This document shows, piece by piece, positions 46,435 to 55,752 of a stretch of DNA of 64,000 nucleotides (position 1 is the first letter of the stretch; each line of letters opens with the position of its first letter). The notes under the pieces were generated by a model that was not told the origin of the DNA, made no database searches, and worked only from the letters and a program-made list of their open reading frames with translations. The position numbers and the translations under genes are program-made. Origin of the DNA: Salinisphaera sp. Q1T1-3 (GTDB lineage: Bacteria; Pseudomonadota; Gammaproteobacteria; Nevskiales; Salinisphaeraceae); contig NZ_QZWD01000014.1 of assembly GCF_003602005.1 (NCBI RefSeq), forward strand, positions 1 through 64,000. Direction: 5' to 3'.

Positions 46435-46932
46435 ATGCAGCTGCCCCAGGACATCGAGCAAGCGCTTCGCGACATCGTTCTCGCCCGAGAACAGGGCCAC
46501 CCGCTGATTCTCAAACCGACGTCCACATCCTTTGGCGCCGGTCTTGCCGATCTAGAAGCCGATACCGTCAGTCTGACGCCGACATTCGCCGCACGCGAAG
46601 CCGCGTTCCCACGCGATCGGCACGATCTGGCCCTGGTGATCGACGCCCCGGACACGCTCGGACGACAACAGACACACGAGTTGCTCGCACGCTTGCGCAA
46701 TACCCAGGCCGCCGCTGTCGTGGCGGCATTCGCGCGACCGGAGACGGACAATCCGTCGTGGGGACGGGGCGATTTTCTCGCTCTCGGATTTCGCCAGGCG
46801 GCCGCCGCACGGGCCCTGGCCTCGCCCTATTGGCTCTATCGTTACGATATCCAGGATTACAAGCTCACACCGGACTGGCTGAGCTCACGCCACTGGGCGA
46901 ACCCCGAGCGCTGGGGCAAGGAACGCTGGTAA
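46435..46932 (+). CDS. Conserved small cytoplasmic protein, possibly DUF6231
   Basis: 165 residues, ATG start. No signal or membrane segment. The pattern HDLALVIDAPDTLGRQQTHELLARLRNTQAAAVVAAF looks like a Rossmann-like strand-helix-strand unit, followed by a motif W-G-R-G-DFLALGFRQ and a C-terminal WLYRYDIQDYKLTPDWLSSRHWANPERW. Similar proteins occur in gammaproteobacteria such as Pseudomonas, and I think this is the DUF6231 family, but from memory only. Function unknown. It is convergent with gluQ. Confidence 0.65.
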   Translation: MQLPQDIEQALRDIVLAREQGHPLILKPTSTSFGAGLADLEADTVSLTPTFAAREAAFPRDRHDLALVIDAPDTLGRQQTHELLARLRNTQAAAVVAAFARPETDNPSWGRGDFLALGFRQAAAARALASPYWLYRYDIQDYKLTPDWLSSRHWANPERWGKERW

Positions 46933-46960
46933 CCCCGGCACGGCCGTCACCGCCCAACCG

Positions 46961-47857
46961 TCAGACCGCGTTCAGCGACACCGCAGACTTCTGCGGAATA
47001 CGCTCGACGCACCAATGGGCCAGCGCCCAGTCCAGCAGCCACGACGTGGACCGGGCTTCGGGCGTGACCGGCGGACGATGACCCAGCAGCGCCAGGCCAT
47101 GCCAGGTCAGTTCACGCTTGCGGCGGCGATCAAGCGCCAGGGCTCCCGTGCTTTTGCCCAGTTTCTCACCCCGATCATCGACAATGATCGGCACATGCAG
47201 ATAGGCCGTCGTCGGCAGTGCCAGACATTGCTGCAGCCATCGCTGGCGCGGGCTCGAGGTCAACAGATCAACCCCGCGGACGACCTCCGTGATGCCCTGG
47301 GCCGCATCATCGACCACGGTGGCCAGCTGGTATGCCGTGATGCCATCGGCACGCCGAATGACGAAATCCCCGACCGCCCGGCCGAGCGATTGCGCCACCG
47401 GCCCCTGCACGGCGTCGACCAATCGGATCGATCGATCATCCACGCGACAACGAATCGAGCGCGGCTCACGTCCGGCGGGCAGCCCATCACGGCAGGTGCC
47501 GGGATAGATCGGTCCTTCGTCCCCCGGCGGCCCCTGCCTCGCCTCCCGACGTGTACACCCGCAATCGAAGGCGTTCCCCTGACGCTTGAGTTGCGCGATT
47601 GCGGCGTCATACGCCGGGCCGCGCCTCGATTGCGACATGATCGGCCCGTCCGGCTTCAGGCCGAAGGCGTACAGTGTCTCGACAATCCGTTCGGCCGACC
47701 CGGGCACGACACGCGGCGTATCCAGATCATCGATACGCAGGCGCCATAGCCCGCCACGGGCTTTGGCATGGCAGTAGCTGGCCAGCGCTGCAACCAGGGA
47801 GCCGAAATGCAGATCACCCGTTGGCGACGGCGCGTAGCGACCGATGATATCCGTCAC
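46961..47857 (-). CDS. gluQ: Glutamyl-Q tRNA(Asp) synthetase
   Basis: 298 residues, GTG start. RYAPSPTGDLHFGSLVAALASY replaces the HIGH region of class I glutamyl-tRNA synthetases; zinc-binding CGCTRREAR; GVDLLTSSPRQRWLQ; and KLGKSTGA for KMSKS. It lacks the anticodon-binding domain, as expected. It attaches glutamate to queuosine in tRNA-Asp. Confidence 0.94.
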   Translation of the reverse strand: MTDIIGRYAPSPTGDLHFGSLVAALASYCHAKARGGLWRLRIDDLDTPRVVPGSAERIVETLYAFGLKPDGPIMSQSRRGPAYDAAIAQLKRQGNAFDCGCTRREARQGPPGDEGPIYPGTCRDGLPAGREPRSIRCRVDDRSIRLVDAVQGPVAQSLGRAVGDFVIRRADGITAYQLATVVDDAAQGITEVVRGVDLLTSSPRQRWLQQCLALPTTAYLHVPIIVDDRGEKLGKSTGALALDRRRKRELTWHGLALLGHRPPVTPEARSTSWLLDWALAHWCVERIPQKSAVSLNAV

Positions 47858-47881
47858 GCGGATCGTGATCGCTGTAGTGGC

Positions 47882-48715
47882 CTACAGAGACGGCACATCG
47901 CCCGCCAAGGCGTTGCGCCGCGAACGCACCATGTTTTCGACCTTGGGCGGCAGATCCTGTGCCAGGAGCCGATCCCAGAACCGGACCGCGGCCTTCGGTT
48001 TGCCGGCCTCGGAGGCTCGCAAACCGAGAAACCACAGTGCCTGTGGATTGGTCGGATCCTGCACGAGGGCCTGCTGGAACAACTGCCCGACATCGCCCTG
48101 CAGGTCCTGACCGGCCGCGAGCCGTGCCTGGGCTTCGGCCACCAGGAGATCGGCGTCCGGCGGCGAGGCAGCGGCATTGATCTGATGCAGCGTCGCGGCC
48201 GCTTTCTTGTACTGGCCCCGACTGCGATACGCCTCGGCGAGCATCAGCCGTGCGCCGCGATCGTTCGGGTCCTCGGCGACGCGTGCCTCGAGCTGACCGA
48301 CCATCTGATCGACGTTGGGCATGCCGCTGTCTTCAAGTGCGCCGGGATTGCCGAGCCACAGATAACCAGCCGACCCGGCCACCACAATCAGTACGGTCGC
48401 CAGGCTGCTGGCCAGCCACGGCCGGCCGGCCGCGACCGGCACGGCCCGGCCCGAGACGGACATCTCGGTCGCGGCATCGACATCGGCGAGCAATCGCGCG
48501 CCGAGCGCGTCCTTTTCTGCTGCCGCCTCGGCAGCCGATATACGTTCCGCGGCGACGTCGGCGTCGAGTTCGCGGCAGCGTTGGCGATAGACCTCGATAT
48601 TGGCGGCCCGGCGCCGATCGACGTCCGCCGCCGACTGTGTACGCCACATCGGCACGAGCGCGAAACCGAGACAGACGATGACCATCGCCGTGGCGACGAG
48701 CGTAAAAACAATCAT
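47882..48715 (-). CDS. ccmI: Cytochrome c maturation protein CcmI
   Basis: 277 residues. N-terminal helix (1-20), cytoplasmic loop, second helix at about 98-116 (SLATVLIVVAGSAGYLWLG) and a periplasmic TPR domain (DRGARLMLAEAYRSRGQYKKAAATLHQ, GQLFQQALVQDPTNPQALWFLGLRASEAGK). It holds apocytochrome c for heme ligation by CcmF-CcmH. Last gene of the ccm operon; start overlaps the ccmH stop (ATGA). Confidence 0.9.
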   Translation of the reverse strand: MIVFTLVATAMVIVCLGFALVPMWRTQSAADVDRRRAANIEVYRQRCRELDADVAAERISAAEAAAEKDALGARLLADVDAATEMSVSGRAVPVAAGRPWLASSLATVLIVVAGSAGYLWLGNPGALEDSGMPNVDQMVGQLEARVAEDPNDRGARLMLAEAYRSRGQYKKAAATLHQINAAASPPDADLLVAEAQARLAAGQDLQGDVGQLFQQALVQDPTNPQALWFLGLRASEAGKPKAAVRFWDRLLAQDLPPKVENMVRSRRNALAGDVPSL

Positions 48716-49218
48716 CGACGTGCCCTGGAGTTGTGGGTATCGCGCGGCGTGTCGTCCGGCTCGGCCAGCAGTGCAGCCAGCCGATCCCGGTCGAGCGATG
48801 TCTCGTCGGCGGCGCTATCGCGGTCGCTGCGTGCCCGACGACGGGTGAGTGAAACGATCAGGCCGAGTCCGATCAGCAGGAGAATGAACGGGCCCAGCCA
48901 GAGCAACAGCGTCCCGAATTTGAACGGCGGGTCATAGAGCACCCAGTCCCCGTAGCGGGCCACGAGATAGGCCTTGATCTGGCGATCGGTCCGACCTTCG
49001 CGGATCTGACGTGCCACGATCTCGCGTAGATCGGCGGCCAGCGGCGCGTCCGAAGCGGCAATGCTGCGGTTCTGGCAGACGACGCAACGAAACTGAGCCG
49101 CCAGCTCGTGATAACGCGCGCTCTGTGCCGGTGTCAGCGCATCATCCGGTGCCGCCGAGCTCACGCCGCTCGCCAGCACCACCAGCAGCAACGTCGCGGC
49201 GACGATCGTCCAGCGCAT
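48712..49218 (-). CDS. ccmH: Cytochrome c maturation protein CcmH
   Basis: 168 residues from ATG 49218; a TTG two codons upstream also gives a TTGA overlap with ccmG. Signal peptide (RWTIVAATLLLVVLASGVSSA), then the redox motif in FRCVVCQNRSIAASDAPLA (CxxC with the family LRCxxCQN pattern), and a C-terminal membrane helix (LLLWLGPFILLLIGLGLIVSL). It keeps apocytochrome c cysteines reduced. Confidence 0.94.
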   Translation of the reverse strand: MRWTIVAATLLLVVLASGVSSAAPDDALTPAQSARYHELAAQFRCVVCQNRSIAASDAPLAADLREIVARQIREGRTDRQIKAYLVARYGDWVLYDPPFKFGTLLLWLGPFILLLIGLGLIVSLTRRRARSDRDSAADETSLDRDRLAALLAEPDDTPRDTHNSRARR

Positions 49219-49220
49219 GT

Positions 49221-49757
49221 TCAACCGCCCTCCGCGCGCAGCTTCTCGATCAACGGAATCAGACGGTCGTTCATGGTCTCGTCCGTCACCGGGCCGACGA
49301 CCTTGTCGCGAATGATGCCGTGTCGATCCAGCACGAACGTTTCGGGCACCCCGGAGATGCCCCAGTCGATGCCGGTCTGGCCTTTCGCATCGAACGCGAT
49401 CCGGGCATAGGGGTCCCCGAAACGCCGCAACCAGCGATGCGCCTCGTCACGATCGTCCTTGTAATCCAGTCCGAGTACCGGCACGCCGGTGCGCTGAGAC
49501 AGCTCGGCGATGACGCTGACCTCGCTCCGACAGGCCACGCACCAGCTCGCCCATACGTTGACCAGCGCAACCCGCCCTTTCATCGCATCGACACCGATCG
49601 TGTGTTGCGGGTTGTCGAGCGTCGGCAGATCGAACGGCGGCGCCGGATGCCCGACGAGCACCGAAGGCAACGTGTGCGGATCACGGGTCAGGCCATAACC
49701 CAGCACACCCACGAGCGCGATCAACACGATGCCGGGGATGATCACACGCCAGCGCAT
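49221..49757 (-). CDS. ccmG: Thiol:disulfide interchange protein CcmG/DsbE
   Basis: 178 residues. One N-terminal membrane anchor (VIIPGIVLIALVGVLGYGL) and a thioredoxin fold with active site NVWASWCVACRSE and the cis-proline loop GVPETFVLD. It reduces CcmH and apocytochrome c disulfides in the periplasm. Confidence 0.95.
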   Translation of the reverse strand: MRWRVIIPGIVLIALVGVLGYGLTRDPHTLPSVLVGHPAPPFDLPTLDNPQHTIGVDAMKGRVALVNVWASWCVACRSEVSVIAELSQRTGVPVLGLDYKDDRDEAHRWLRRFGDPYARIAFDAKGQTGIDWGISGVPETFVLDRHGIIRDKVVGPVTDETMNDRLIPLIEKLRAEGG

Positions 49758-51745
49758 CAGGTGCCCACCTCATCCAGCGGACCGTGGCCGGGCGATCGGA
49801 CGGCCTTCGCCGGGTCGGTCTCGCGGGCCCGTCGCCGACGCCAGTACCGCTTGTCCGACAGCGCCAGCAGCCCGCCAAAGGCCGCCAGGAAACCGCCCGC
49901 CCAGATCCAGAAGACAAACGGCCGATCGTAGATCCGAACGCTCCATGCCTTGCCGGACAGCGAATCACCGAGCGAGACATACAGATCCCCGAACAGACGA
50001 TGATCGATGCCGGCCTCGGTCATCTGCTGGCCGCTGTGGTCGTAGGCGCGCTTGGCCGGGGTGACATGCGCCACGGTCTCGCCGTCGCGCCGGATATCGA
50101 ACTCACCGACACGGGCGGTGTAATTCGGGCCTTTCTCGGCACGAATACCGTTGAAGACAATGCTGTAGCCACCGAAGTCCACCGACTGGCCCGGCACCAT
50201 ACGGGCATCACGCTCACCGCCGTATCCGGAAACCAGACTCACACCGATGACAAAGATCCCGACGCCGATGTGCGCCAGCGCCATGCCGAGAATCTGGCGT
50301 GGCAGCTTGATTCGCGTGCCGCGGATGCGCCGCCAGAGCTCTTCGAGCGCGGTGGCGATCGCCCAGCAGCCGAGCACGCAGCCGGCAACGGCGGCCACGA
50401 CGTGCACGCCGACGGTCAATGCCGGCAGCGCCACGCCCACGACGACGGCCGCGATGGCGGGCAGCCACAGCCGGGATTTCAGCGTTTCGCGACGGGTGCG
50501 TTTCCAGGCCATGGCCGCGCCAGCGCCGATGAACAGCACCAGCGGCGCCGTCAGCGGGACGAAAACCTTGTTGAAATACGGCGGGCCGACAGAGATTCGC
50601 CCGAAGCCGAGCGCGTCGGCGAAAATCGGATAAAGCGTGCCGATGAGCACGGCCGCGGCAGCCACCACGAGAAACAGGTTGTTCATCAGCAACAGCCCTT
50701 CACGCGAGAGTACCGCCACCGGCTCGCTGCCGGATTGGAAGCGCGGCGCCCGTATCGCATAGAGCAGCAGAGAACTGCCAACCACGATCGCGAAGAAGCT
50801 GAGAATATAGATGCCGCGGCTTGGATCGGTCGCGAACGCATGCACCGACACCAGCACGCCGGAGCGCACCAGGAACGTACCAAGCAACGAGAGTGCGAAT
50901 GCCGTGATGGCCAGCAGAACGGTCCAGCTCTGGAAGATACCCCGTTTTTCGGTCACGGCCAGCGAATGGATGAGTGCCGTGCCAACCAGCCAGGGCATGA
51001 AGGACGCATTCTCGACCGGATCCCAGAACCACCAGCCGCCCCAGCCGAGCTCGTTGTAAGCCCAGAGACTGCCGAGCGTGATGCCGATCGTCAGGAACAC
51101 CCAGGCCGCCAGCGTCCAGGGCCGCGTCCAGCGCGTCCAGGCAGCATCGACGCGTCCGGTGATCAGCGCCGTGATGGCGAACGCGAAGGCGACACAGAAG
51201 CCGACGTATCCCATGTAGAGCATGGGTGGATGAAACACCAGCCCGGGATCCTGCAACAGCGGGTTCAGATCACGTCCCTGGCCCGGGGCCGGGAACTGAC
51301 GCGTGAACGGATCCGAGGTGGTCAGCGTGAACAACAAGAAACCGACGCTGACGAGGCCCATGACAGCGAGCACGCCGGAGGCCACTTCGCGCGGCAGGCT
51401 GCGACTGGCCAACGCCACGGCCAGCGACCACATCGCCAGCTCCATCATCCAGAGCAATAACGAGCCTTCATGGGCGCCCCAGATCGCCCCCAGCCGATAG
51501 AACCAGGGCAGATTCGTGTTTGAATTCTCGGCCACGTAGACGACCGAGAAATCATTGAAGAAGAACGCCCAGCCCAGTGCCACGAACGCCGCGCCGAGCA
51601 TCAGGAACTGCCCGACAGCGGCCGGCCCGGCCACACGCTGATAGGCAGGGCGCTGACATACGATGCCGTAGATCGGCCAGAGCGACTGCACCAGCGCCAT
51701 CGCCAGTGCAAGGATCAGGGCCAGATGGCCGAGTTCGGGAATCAT
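49757..51745 (-). CDS. ccmF: Heme lyase CcmF
   Basis: 662 residues from ATG 51745, overlapping the ccmE stop (ATGA). About fifteen membrane helices. WGAHEGSLLLWMM and the tryptophan-rich WWD domain ELGWGGWWFWDPVENASFMPWL bind heme, with flanking periplasmic His. A large periplasmic domain sits near the C terminus. It transfers heme from holo-CcmE to the CxxCH motif of apocytochrome c. Confidence 0.96.
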   Translation of the reverse strand: MIPELGHLALILALAMALVQSLWPIYGIVCQRPAYQRVAGPAAVGQFLMLGAAFVALGWAFFFNDFSVVYVAENSNTNLPWFYRLGAIWGAHEGSLLLWMMELAMWSLAVALASRSLPREVASGVLAVMGLVSVGFLLFTLTTSDPFTRQFPAPGQGRDLNPLLQDPGLVFHPPMLYMGYVGFCVAFAFAITALITGRVDAAWTRWTRPWTLAAWVFLTIGITLGSLWAYNELGWGGWWFWDPVENASFMPWLVGTALIHSLAVTEKRGIFQSWTVLLAITAFALSLLGTFLVRSGVLVSVHAFATDPSRGIYILSFFAIVVGSSLLLYAIRAPRFQSGSEPVAVLSREGLLLMNNLFLVVAAAAVLIGTLYPIFADALGFGRISVGPPYFNKVFVPLTAPLVLFIGAGAAMAWKRTRRETLKSRLWLPAIAAVVVGVALPALTVGVHVVAAVAGCVLGCWAIATALEELWRRIRGTRIKLPRQILGMALAHIGVGIFVIGVSLVSGYGGERDARMVPGQSVDFGGYSIVFNGIRAEKGPNYTARVGEFDIRRDGETVAHVTPAKRAYDHSGQQMTEAGIDHRLFGDLYVSLGDSLSGKAWSVRIYDRPFVFWIWAGGFLAAFGGLLALSDKRYWRRRRARETDPAKAVRSPGHGPLDEVGT

Positions 51746-52206
51746 CGTGAAGCCTGAAGTCTTGAGGGCATGCAGGACACGCTTGTCTTGGCCTTGAGCG
51801 CGCGAGCGGTATCCGAGGACATGTAATTCGAATCGTGCTTGGCCAGGATGCGATCCGCGACGAACGTCCCCTGGGCATCGAGCTTGCCGTAGGCGATCAC
51901 GCCCTGGCCCTGGCGGAACAGATCGGGCAGCGTGCCGGAATACGTCACGGGCACGCTGGCATCGCAGTCGGCGATGGCGAAATGCACCGTCATGCCGTCG
52001 CCGGGACGGGAGACCGAGCCCATCTTGACCAACCCGCCGATGCGGAATCGGGTATTGATCGGCACGGTGCCGGCCGCGATCGCGCTTGGCTCGTGGAAAT
52101 AAAGCATGTCCTGCTTGAACGCGGTGAGCATCAAGGCCGCGGCCGCGGACAGGCCGAGCAACAGACAACCGACCAGCATCAGACGGCGACGTCGGGTTCT
52201 AGTCAT
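51742..52206 (-). CDS. ccmE: Heme chaperone CcmE
   Basis: 154 residues. N-terminal anchor (LMLVGCLLLGLSAAAALML), OB-fold (FRIGGLVKMGSVSRPGDGMTVHFAIADCDASVPVTYSGTLPDLF) and the heme-binding His in ILAKHDSNYMS. Classical H-type CcmE, though the usual LxKHDExYxP has Ser in place of Glu. Confidence 0.95.
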   Translation of the reverse strand: MTRTRRRRLMLVGCLLLGLSAAAALMLTAFKQDMLYFHEPSAIAAGTVPINTRFRIGGLVKMGSVSRPGDGMTVHFAIADCDASVPVTYSGTLPDLFRQGQGVIAYGKLDAQGTFVADRILAKHDSNYMSSDTARALKAKTSVSCMPSRLQASR

Positions 52207-52366
52207 CGACGAATTCCCCGTTGCGAATACGCCGTTTCAGGCGCCGATGGGCGACGAGCGGCCGCAGGACGTTGAACACCAGCACCACGGCAGCAATGCC
52301 GTAGGCACTCCACACATAGCGGGCGTAGCCGCCCATCGCCAGAAATTCTTGAACCGAATCAGCCAT
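52199..52366 (-). CDS. ccmD: Heme exporter protein CcmD
   Basis: 55 residues, found by direct translation. The sequence MADSVQEFLAMGGYARYVW, a single helix around 20-38 (AYGIAAVVLVFNVLRPLVA) and a basic tail (HRRLKRRIRNGEF) match CcmD. It overlaps ccmC and ccmE at both ends and fills the expected place in the operon. It helps release holo-CcmE from CcmABC. Confidence 0.92.
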   Translation of the reverse strand: MADSVQEFLAMGGYARYVWSAYGIAAVVLVFNVLRPLVAHRRLKRRIRNGEFVDD

Positions 52367-53111
52367 CTTGCACCATCCGCATCACCCAGCGACTACGGCG
52401 TTCGCGCCAGAGCAGTTGCACGCGCATGCCCCAGAGCGTGAGCCAGCCGAAGATCAACGTGAAACCCAGCGCCCCCGCGAGCAGCGGCCAGAGCATGTCG
52501 GACTCCATGTGCGAGCCGCCCGTGAGCTTGACCGTCGCTCCCTGATGCAATGTGGTCCACCAGACGACGGAATAATGAATGATCGGCACGTTGACGACAC
52601 CGACGATCGACAGCAGCGCACAGGCCCGGGCCGCGGTCCGGGGCGATTCGATGGCCTGGTGCAGCGCGATCACACCGAGATAGAGAAACAACAGGATCAG
52701 CTCGGACGTCAGCCGGGCATCCCAGACCCAGAACGTACCCCAGGTCGGCTTGCCCCAGATGGCGCCGGTGACCAGCGCCAGGAACGTGAACGAGGCACCG
52801 ATCGGTGCGGCGGCCACGATGAAGATCTCGGCGAGCTTCAGACGCCAGACCAGCGTGATCACACCGGCCACGGCCATCGCCGTGTAACCGAACAACGACA
52901 GCCAGGCGCTGGGCACATGGATGTACAGGATACGAAAGACATCGCCCTGCTGGTAATCGGCCGGTACGAGCACGAGGCCCGCGAACACGGCATAGCCGGC
53001 CAGTACCAGCCCGGGCACAGCGAGCCAGCGCGCCCATGACCGGCTGACCCCGTAGAAATAAGGCAACGACCCGAAGCGGTGAAACCAGCGCTTGAATGCC
53101 GATGTCGCCAT
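52359..53111 (-). CDS. ccmC: Heme exporter protein CcmC
   Basis: 250 residues from ATG 53111. Six membrane helices. YIHVPSAWLSLFGY and the WWD motif PTWGTFWVWDARLTSELIL, with HYSVVWWTTLHQG supplying a heme-ligand His. It loads heme onto CcmE. It is separated from ccmB by 159 bases, unlike the rest of the operon, which is packed tightly. Confidence 0.96.
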   Translation of the reverse strand: MATSAFKRWFHRFGSLPYFYGVSRSWARWLAVPGLVLAGYAVFAGLVLVPADYQQGDVFRILYIHVPSAWLSLFGYTAMAVAGVITLVWRLKLAEIFIVAAAPIGASFTFLALVTGAIWGKPTWGTFWVWDARLTSELILLFLYLGVIALHQAIESPRTAARACALLSIVGVVNVPIIHYSVVWWTTLHQGATVKLTGGSHMESDMLWPLLAGALGFTLIFGWLTLWGMRVQLLWRERRSRWVMRMVQDG

Positions 53112-53230
53112 GATCAGCGATGACCGCGTGTTGTTGACCGGACGCACGCGATGCCGGCGCTTGATTGACACATGACGGTCCCCGACAGCTGGCCGCACCC
53201 ATGTTGCACGGCGTTACCCTTTACGACTAT

Positions 53231-53259
53231 TGAATAATACACAAGATGCTGAGTCTCAA
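53231..53259 (-). promoter_or_regulatory. Possible internal promoter in the ccmB-ccmC gap
   Basis: The 159-base gap between ccmB and ccmC (53112-53270) is AT-richer than its surroundings. On the minus strand TTGAGA, 17 bases, TATTCA resembles a sigma-70 promoter. It would let ccmC-ccmI be transcribed apart from bch and ccmAB. Not more than a candidate. Confidence 0.4.
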
Positions 53260-53270
53260 TTCTTACACCC

Positions 53271-53939
53271 TCACTCCGACCCGATCCGCAGCGCCGCCGC
53301 GATCGCCCACGGCGCCAGCGTGATCGCCAGGACGGCCAGTGCAGCCAGCACATAGAGCGCCCCGGCATAGTTCAGCCCGACGATCGCCGCGCGCATGGCG
53401 CCGGCACCGAAGATCAGCACCGGCACATAAAGCGGAAACACGAGCAGGCTCAGCAACAATCCCGCCCGTGGCAGGCTCAGCGTCAGGGCCACACCGATCG
53501 CGCCGATCAACGCCAGCACCGGCGTGCCCAGCGCCAGCGCCGCGATCATCGCGCCGAGCGCATGCACCGGCACGCCGAGCAGCAATACGAGAAGCGGTGC
53601 CGCCAGCACGTAGACGAAACCGCTGATCAACCAGTAGGCCACGACCTTGGCGAGCGCGATCAACGCCAGCGGTTCCGGCGAAACCAGATACTGCGTGAGC
53701 ACGCCTTCGTCGTGATCGGCGCGAAACAATCGCTGCAACGACAGCAGGATCGACAACAGCACGCTCATCCAGATCAATGCCGGCGCCACGGCAACCAGAA
53801 TGGTCTCGTCGGTGTTCGTGCCGAGTGGAAACAGGGCGACGACGAGCACGAAGAACAAGAGATGGTGCACGAGCGTGCCGCGCTGGCGCAGGCTGATCCG
53901 CAGATCGCGCGCGAGCACGGCGCCGAATACCCCGCCCAT
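53271..53939 (-). CDS. ccmB: Heme exporter protein CcmB
   Basis: 222 residues from ATG 53939, overlapping the ccmA stop (TGATG). Six membrane helices; ARDLRISLRQRGTLVHHLLFF and the FPLGTNTDE... loop are typical. With CcmA it forms the ABC transporter that releases holo-CcmE from CcmCD. Confidence 0.95.
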   Translation of the reverse strand: MGGVFGAVLARDLRISLRQRGTLVHHLLFFVLVVALFPLGTNTDETILVAVAPALIWMSVLLSILLSLQRLFRADHDEGVLTQYLVSPEPLALIALAKVVAYWLISGFVYVLAAPLLVLLLGVPVHALGAMIAALALGTPVLALIGAIGVALTLSLPRAGLLLSLLVFPLYVPVLIFGAGAMRAAIVGLNYAGALYVLAALAVLAITLAPWAIAAALRIGSE

Positions 53940-54565
53940 CAGAGAAGCGACACGCCGCGTGTCGTCGGCAGATCGAGCGGTTCGTGTGTCGTATACACGA
54001 TCGCGCCGCCCTTCGCCGTATGGGCATCCATCCGACGCGCCAGGACGGCGCGTGTATCGGCATCCAGAGCCGCGGCCGGCTCGTCCAGCAACCAGACCGG
54101 TGCATCCGTCAGCCAGAGCCTCGCCAGTGAGATCCGGCGCTTCTGCCCGGATGACAGCCGTCCGCAGGGCCGGTGCGCCAAACGGTCGAGACCGAGCGTA
54201 CTCAACACCTCGCGAATGCGCTGGCTGACCGCTGCGCGACGCTGGCCGGCCACACGCAGCAGTGCGATGAGATTTTCCACCGGGTTGAGGACCGGCGACA
54301 GCGCGTTGTCGTAATCGATGAAACAGACGGCATCGAACGGCACCTCCCCCGGCGCGTCCGAGCGCCACCGGATCTCGCCGTCCAGCGGCGGCAGCAGCCC
54401 GACGAGCGTGCGCAACAGGGTGGTCTTGCCGACGCCGTTATCGCCAAGCACGCGCACGATCTCGCCGGCGGCCAGATCCAGATTCAGACCCCGAAACAGG
54501 GCTCGTTCGCCCCGGCCACAGGCCAGATTCCGGATCTGCAGCAACGCTGGATCGGCTGTCGTCAT
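53939..54565 (-). CDS. ccmA: Heme exporter ATPase CcmA
   Basis: 208 residues from ATG 54565, which overlaps the bchP stop by four bases (ATGA). Walker A LGDNGVGKTTLLR, signature LSSGQKRRISLARLW, Walker B VWLLDEPAAALD. The short length is normal for CcmA. The longer upstream frame lies within bchP and is not used. Confidence 0.95.
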   Translation of the reverse strand: MTTADPALLQIRNLACGRGERALFRGLNLDLAAGEIVRVLGDNGVGKTTLLRTLVGLLPPLDGEIRWRSDAPGEVPFDAVCFIDYDNALSPVLNPVENLIALLRVAGQRRAAVSQRIREVLSTLGLDRLAHRPCGRLSSGQKRRISLARLWLTDAPVWLLDEPAAALDADTRAVLARRMDAHTAKGGAIVYTTHEPLDLPTTRGVSLL

Positions 54566-55752
54566 TTCTGGGAAACCACACCAAGAAGATGCCCCATGTC
54601 CTTGAAGAAGATGCGGATATGGGCAAGTGGGCGCGCTCGCACAAGGCGTTTGTGCATATAGGCTTCCCAGGTTAGATGCTGGACATCCGGGTCCCGACAG
54701 ATATTGACGAACCGCTCGCGTCGCTTGTCGCTGACATACCAGAAACGCTGCATCTGGCCGAGAATCCAGAACACACGGCCGTGCGCGCGCATGAAGCGCT
54801 TGCGGGCACGCGCCAGCGCGCGTGACCGCCCGCTTTCGCAATAGGCCATGGCCGCCTCGGCCGCCAGGCGACCGGACAGCATCGCGTAATAGATCCCCTC
54901 GCCCGAGGCCGGTGCCACCCCTCCGGCGGCATCGCCGGCCAGCACCACGGCCCGGCCGTCGTCCCAGCGGCGCAGTGTTTTCAACGGAATCGGCGCGCCC
55001 TCGCGCCGGATGGTCCGACCGTCGGCGAGTCCGGCCCGGGCGCGCAGATCGGCCACGGCCGAGCGCATGGAAAACCCCTTGACGGCCGTCCCCACGCCGA
55101 CGCTGGTCTGGCCGCCGTGCGGAAATATCCAGCCATAGAAATCCGGCGAGACACGGCCCTGGTAATAGACATCACATCGCTGACCGTCGAAATCCGGATT
55201 CGCGGACGGCGCCGGAGACTCGACGATTTCGTGATAGGCCGCTACGTAGGGGATATCGCGTGCTGCCGGAATCGCCTGGCGGGCAACCTCCGATCGTGCC
55301 CCATCCGCGCCGATGACACAGCGTGCGACGATCTCGTCGGCCAGGTCGCGATCGGCGCCCTCCAGGCTCAGCACAACCCGACCATCGTCTTGATAGGCCA
55401 GCCGCCGGAACCGTGCCGTACAGCGCGTGGCGCCCGCGCCGGCAGCCCGCTCACGCAGCCATTCATCGAAATGTTCGCGATCGACCATGCCGACATAGCC
55501 ATCGATGGGCATGTCCACGGCACGCCCGGCGGGCGAAATCATGCGGGCACAGTGCGCGCGCGCCGCCAGCAGGGATTCGGGCAGCTCGAATTCCGTCAGC
55601 GCCCGCGGCGGAATAGCGCCGCCGCACGGCTTGATCCGCCCGCCCCGATCGACAATGAGCACCGCATGACCGGCCCGGGCCGCATCCCAGGCGGCCATTG
55701 CCCCGGCCGGCCCGCCGCCGATGACGACGATATCGTAGGCTTGCGATGTCAT
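54562..55752 (-). CDS. bchP: Geranylgeranyl diphosphate/bacteriochlorophyllide reductase BchP
   Basis: 396 residues from ATG 55752. YDIVVIGGGPAGAMAAWDAARAGH is the FAD fold, followed by RIKPCGGAIPPRALTEFELP, FYGWIFPHGGQTSVGVGTA and VLAGDAAGGVAPASGEGIYYAM, all diagnostic of the geranylgeranyl reductases of (bacterio)chlorophyll synthesis. It reduces the geranylgeranyl tail to phytyl. Start overlaps the pucC-type gene stop (ATGA), and its own stop overlaps ccmA. Confidence 0.95.
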   Translation of the reverse strand: MTSQAYDIVVIGGGPAGAMAAWDAARAGHAVLIVDRGGRIKPCGGAIPPRALTEFELPESLLAARAHCARMISPAGRAVDMPIDGYVGMVDREHFDEWLRERAAGAGATRCTARFRRLAYQDDGRVVLSLEGADRDLADEIVARCVIGADGARSEVARQAIPAARDIPYVAAYHEIVESPAPSANPDFDGQRCDVYYQGRVSPDFYGWIFPHGGQTSVGVGTAVKGFSMRSAVADLRARAGLADGRTIRREGAPIPLKTLRRWDDGRAVVLAGDAAGGVAPASGEGIYYAMLSGRLAAEAAMAYCESGRSRALARARKRFMRAHGRVFWILGQMQRFWYVSDKRRERFVNICRDPDVQHLTWEAYMHKRLVRARPLAHIRIFFKDMGHLLGVVSQK

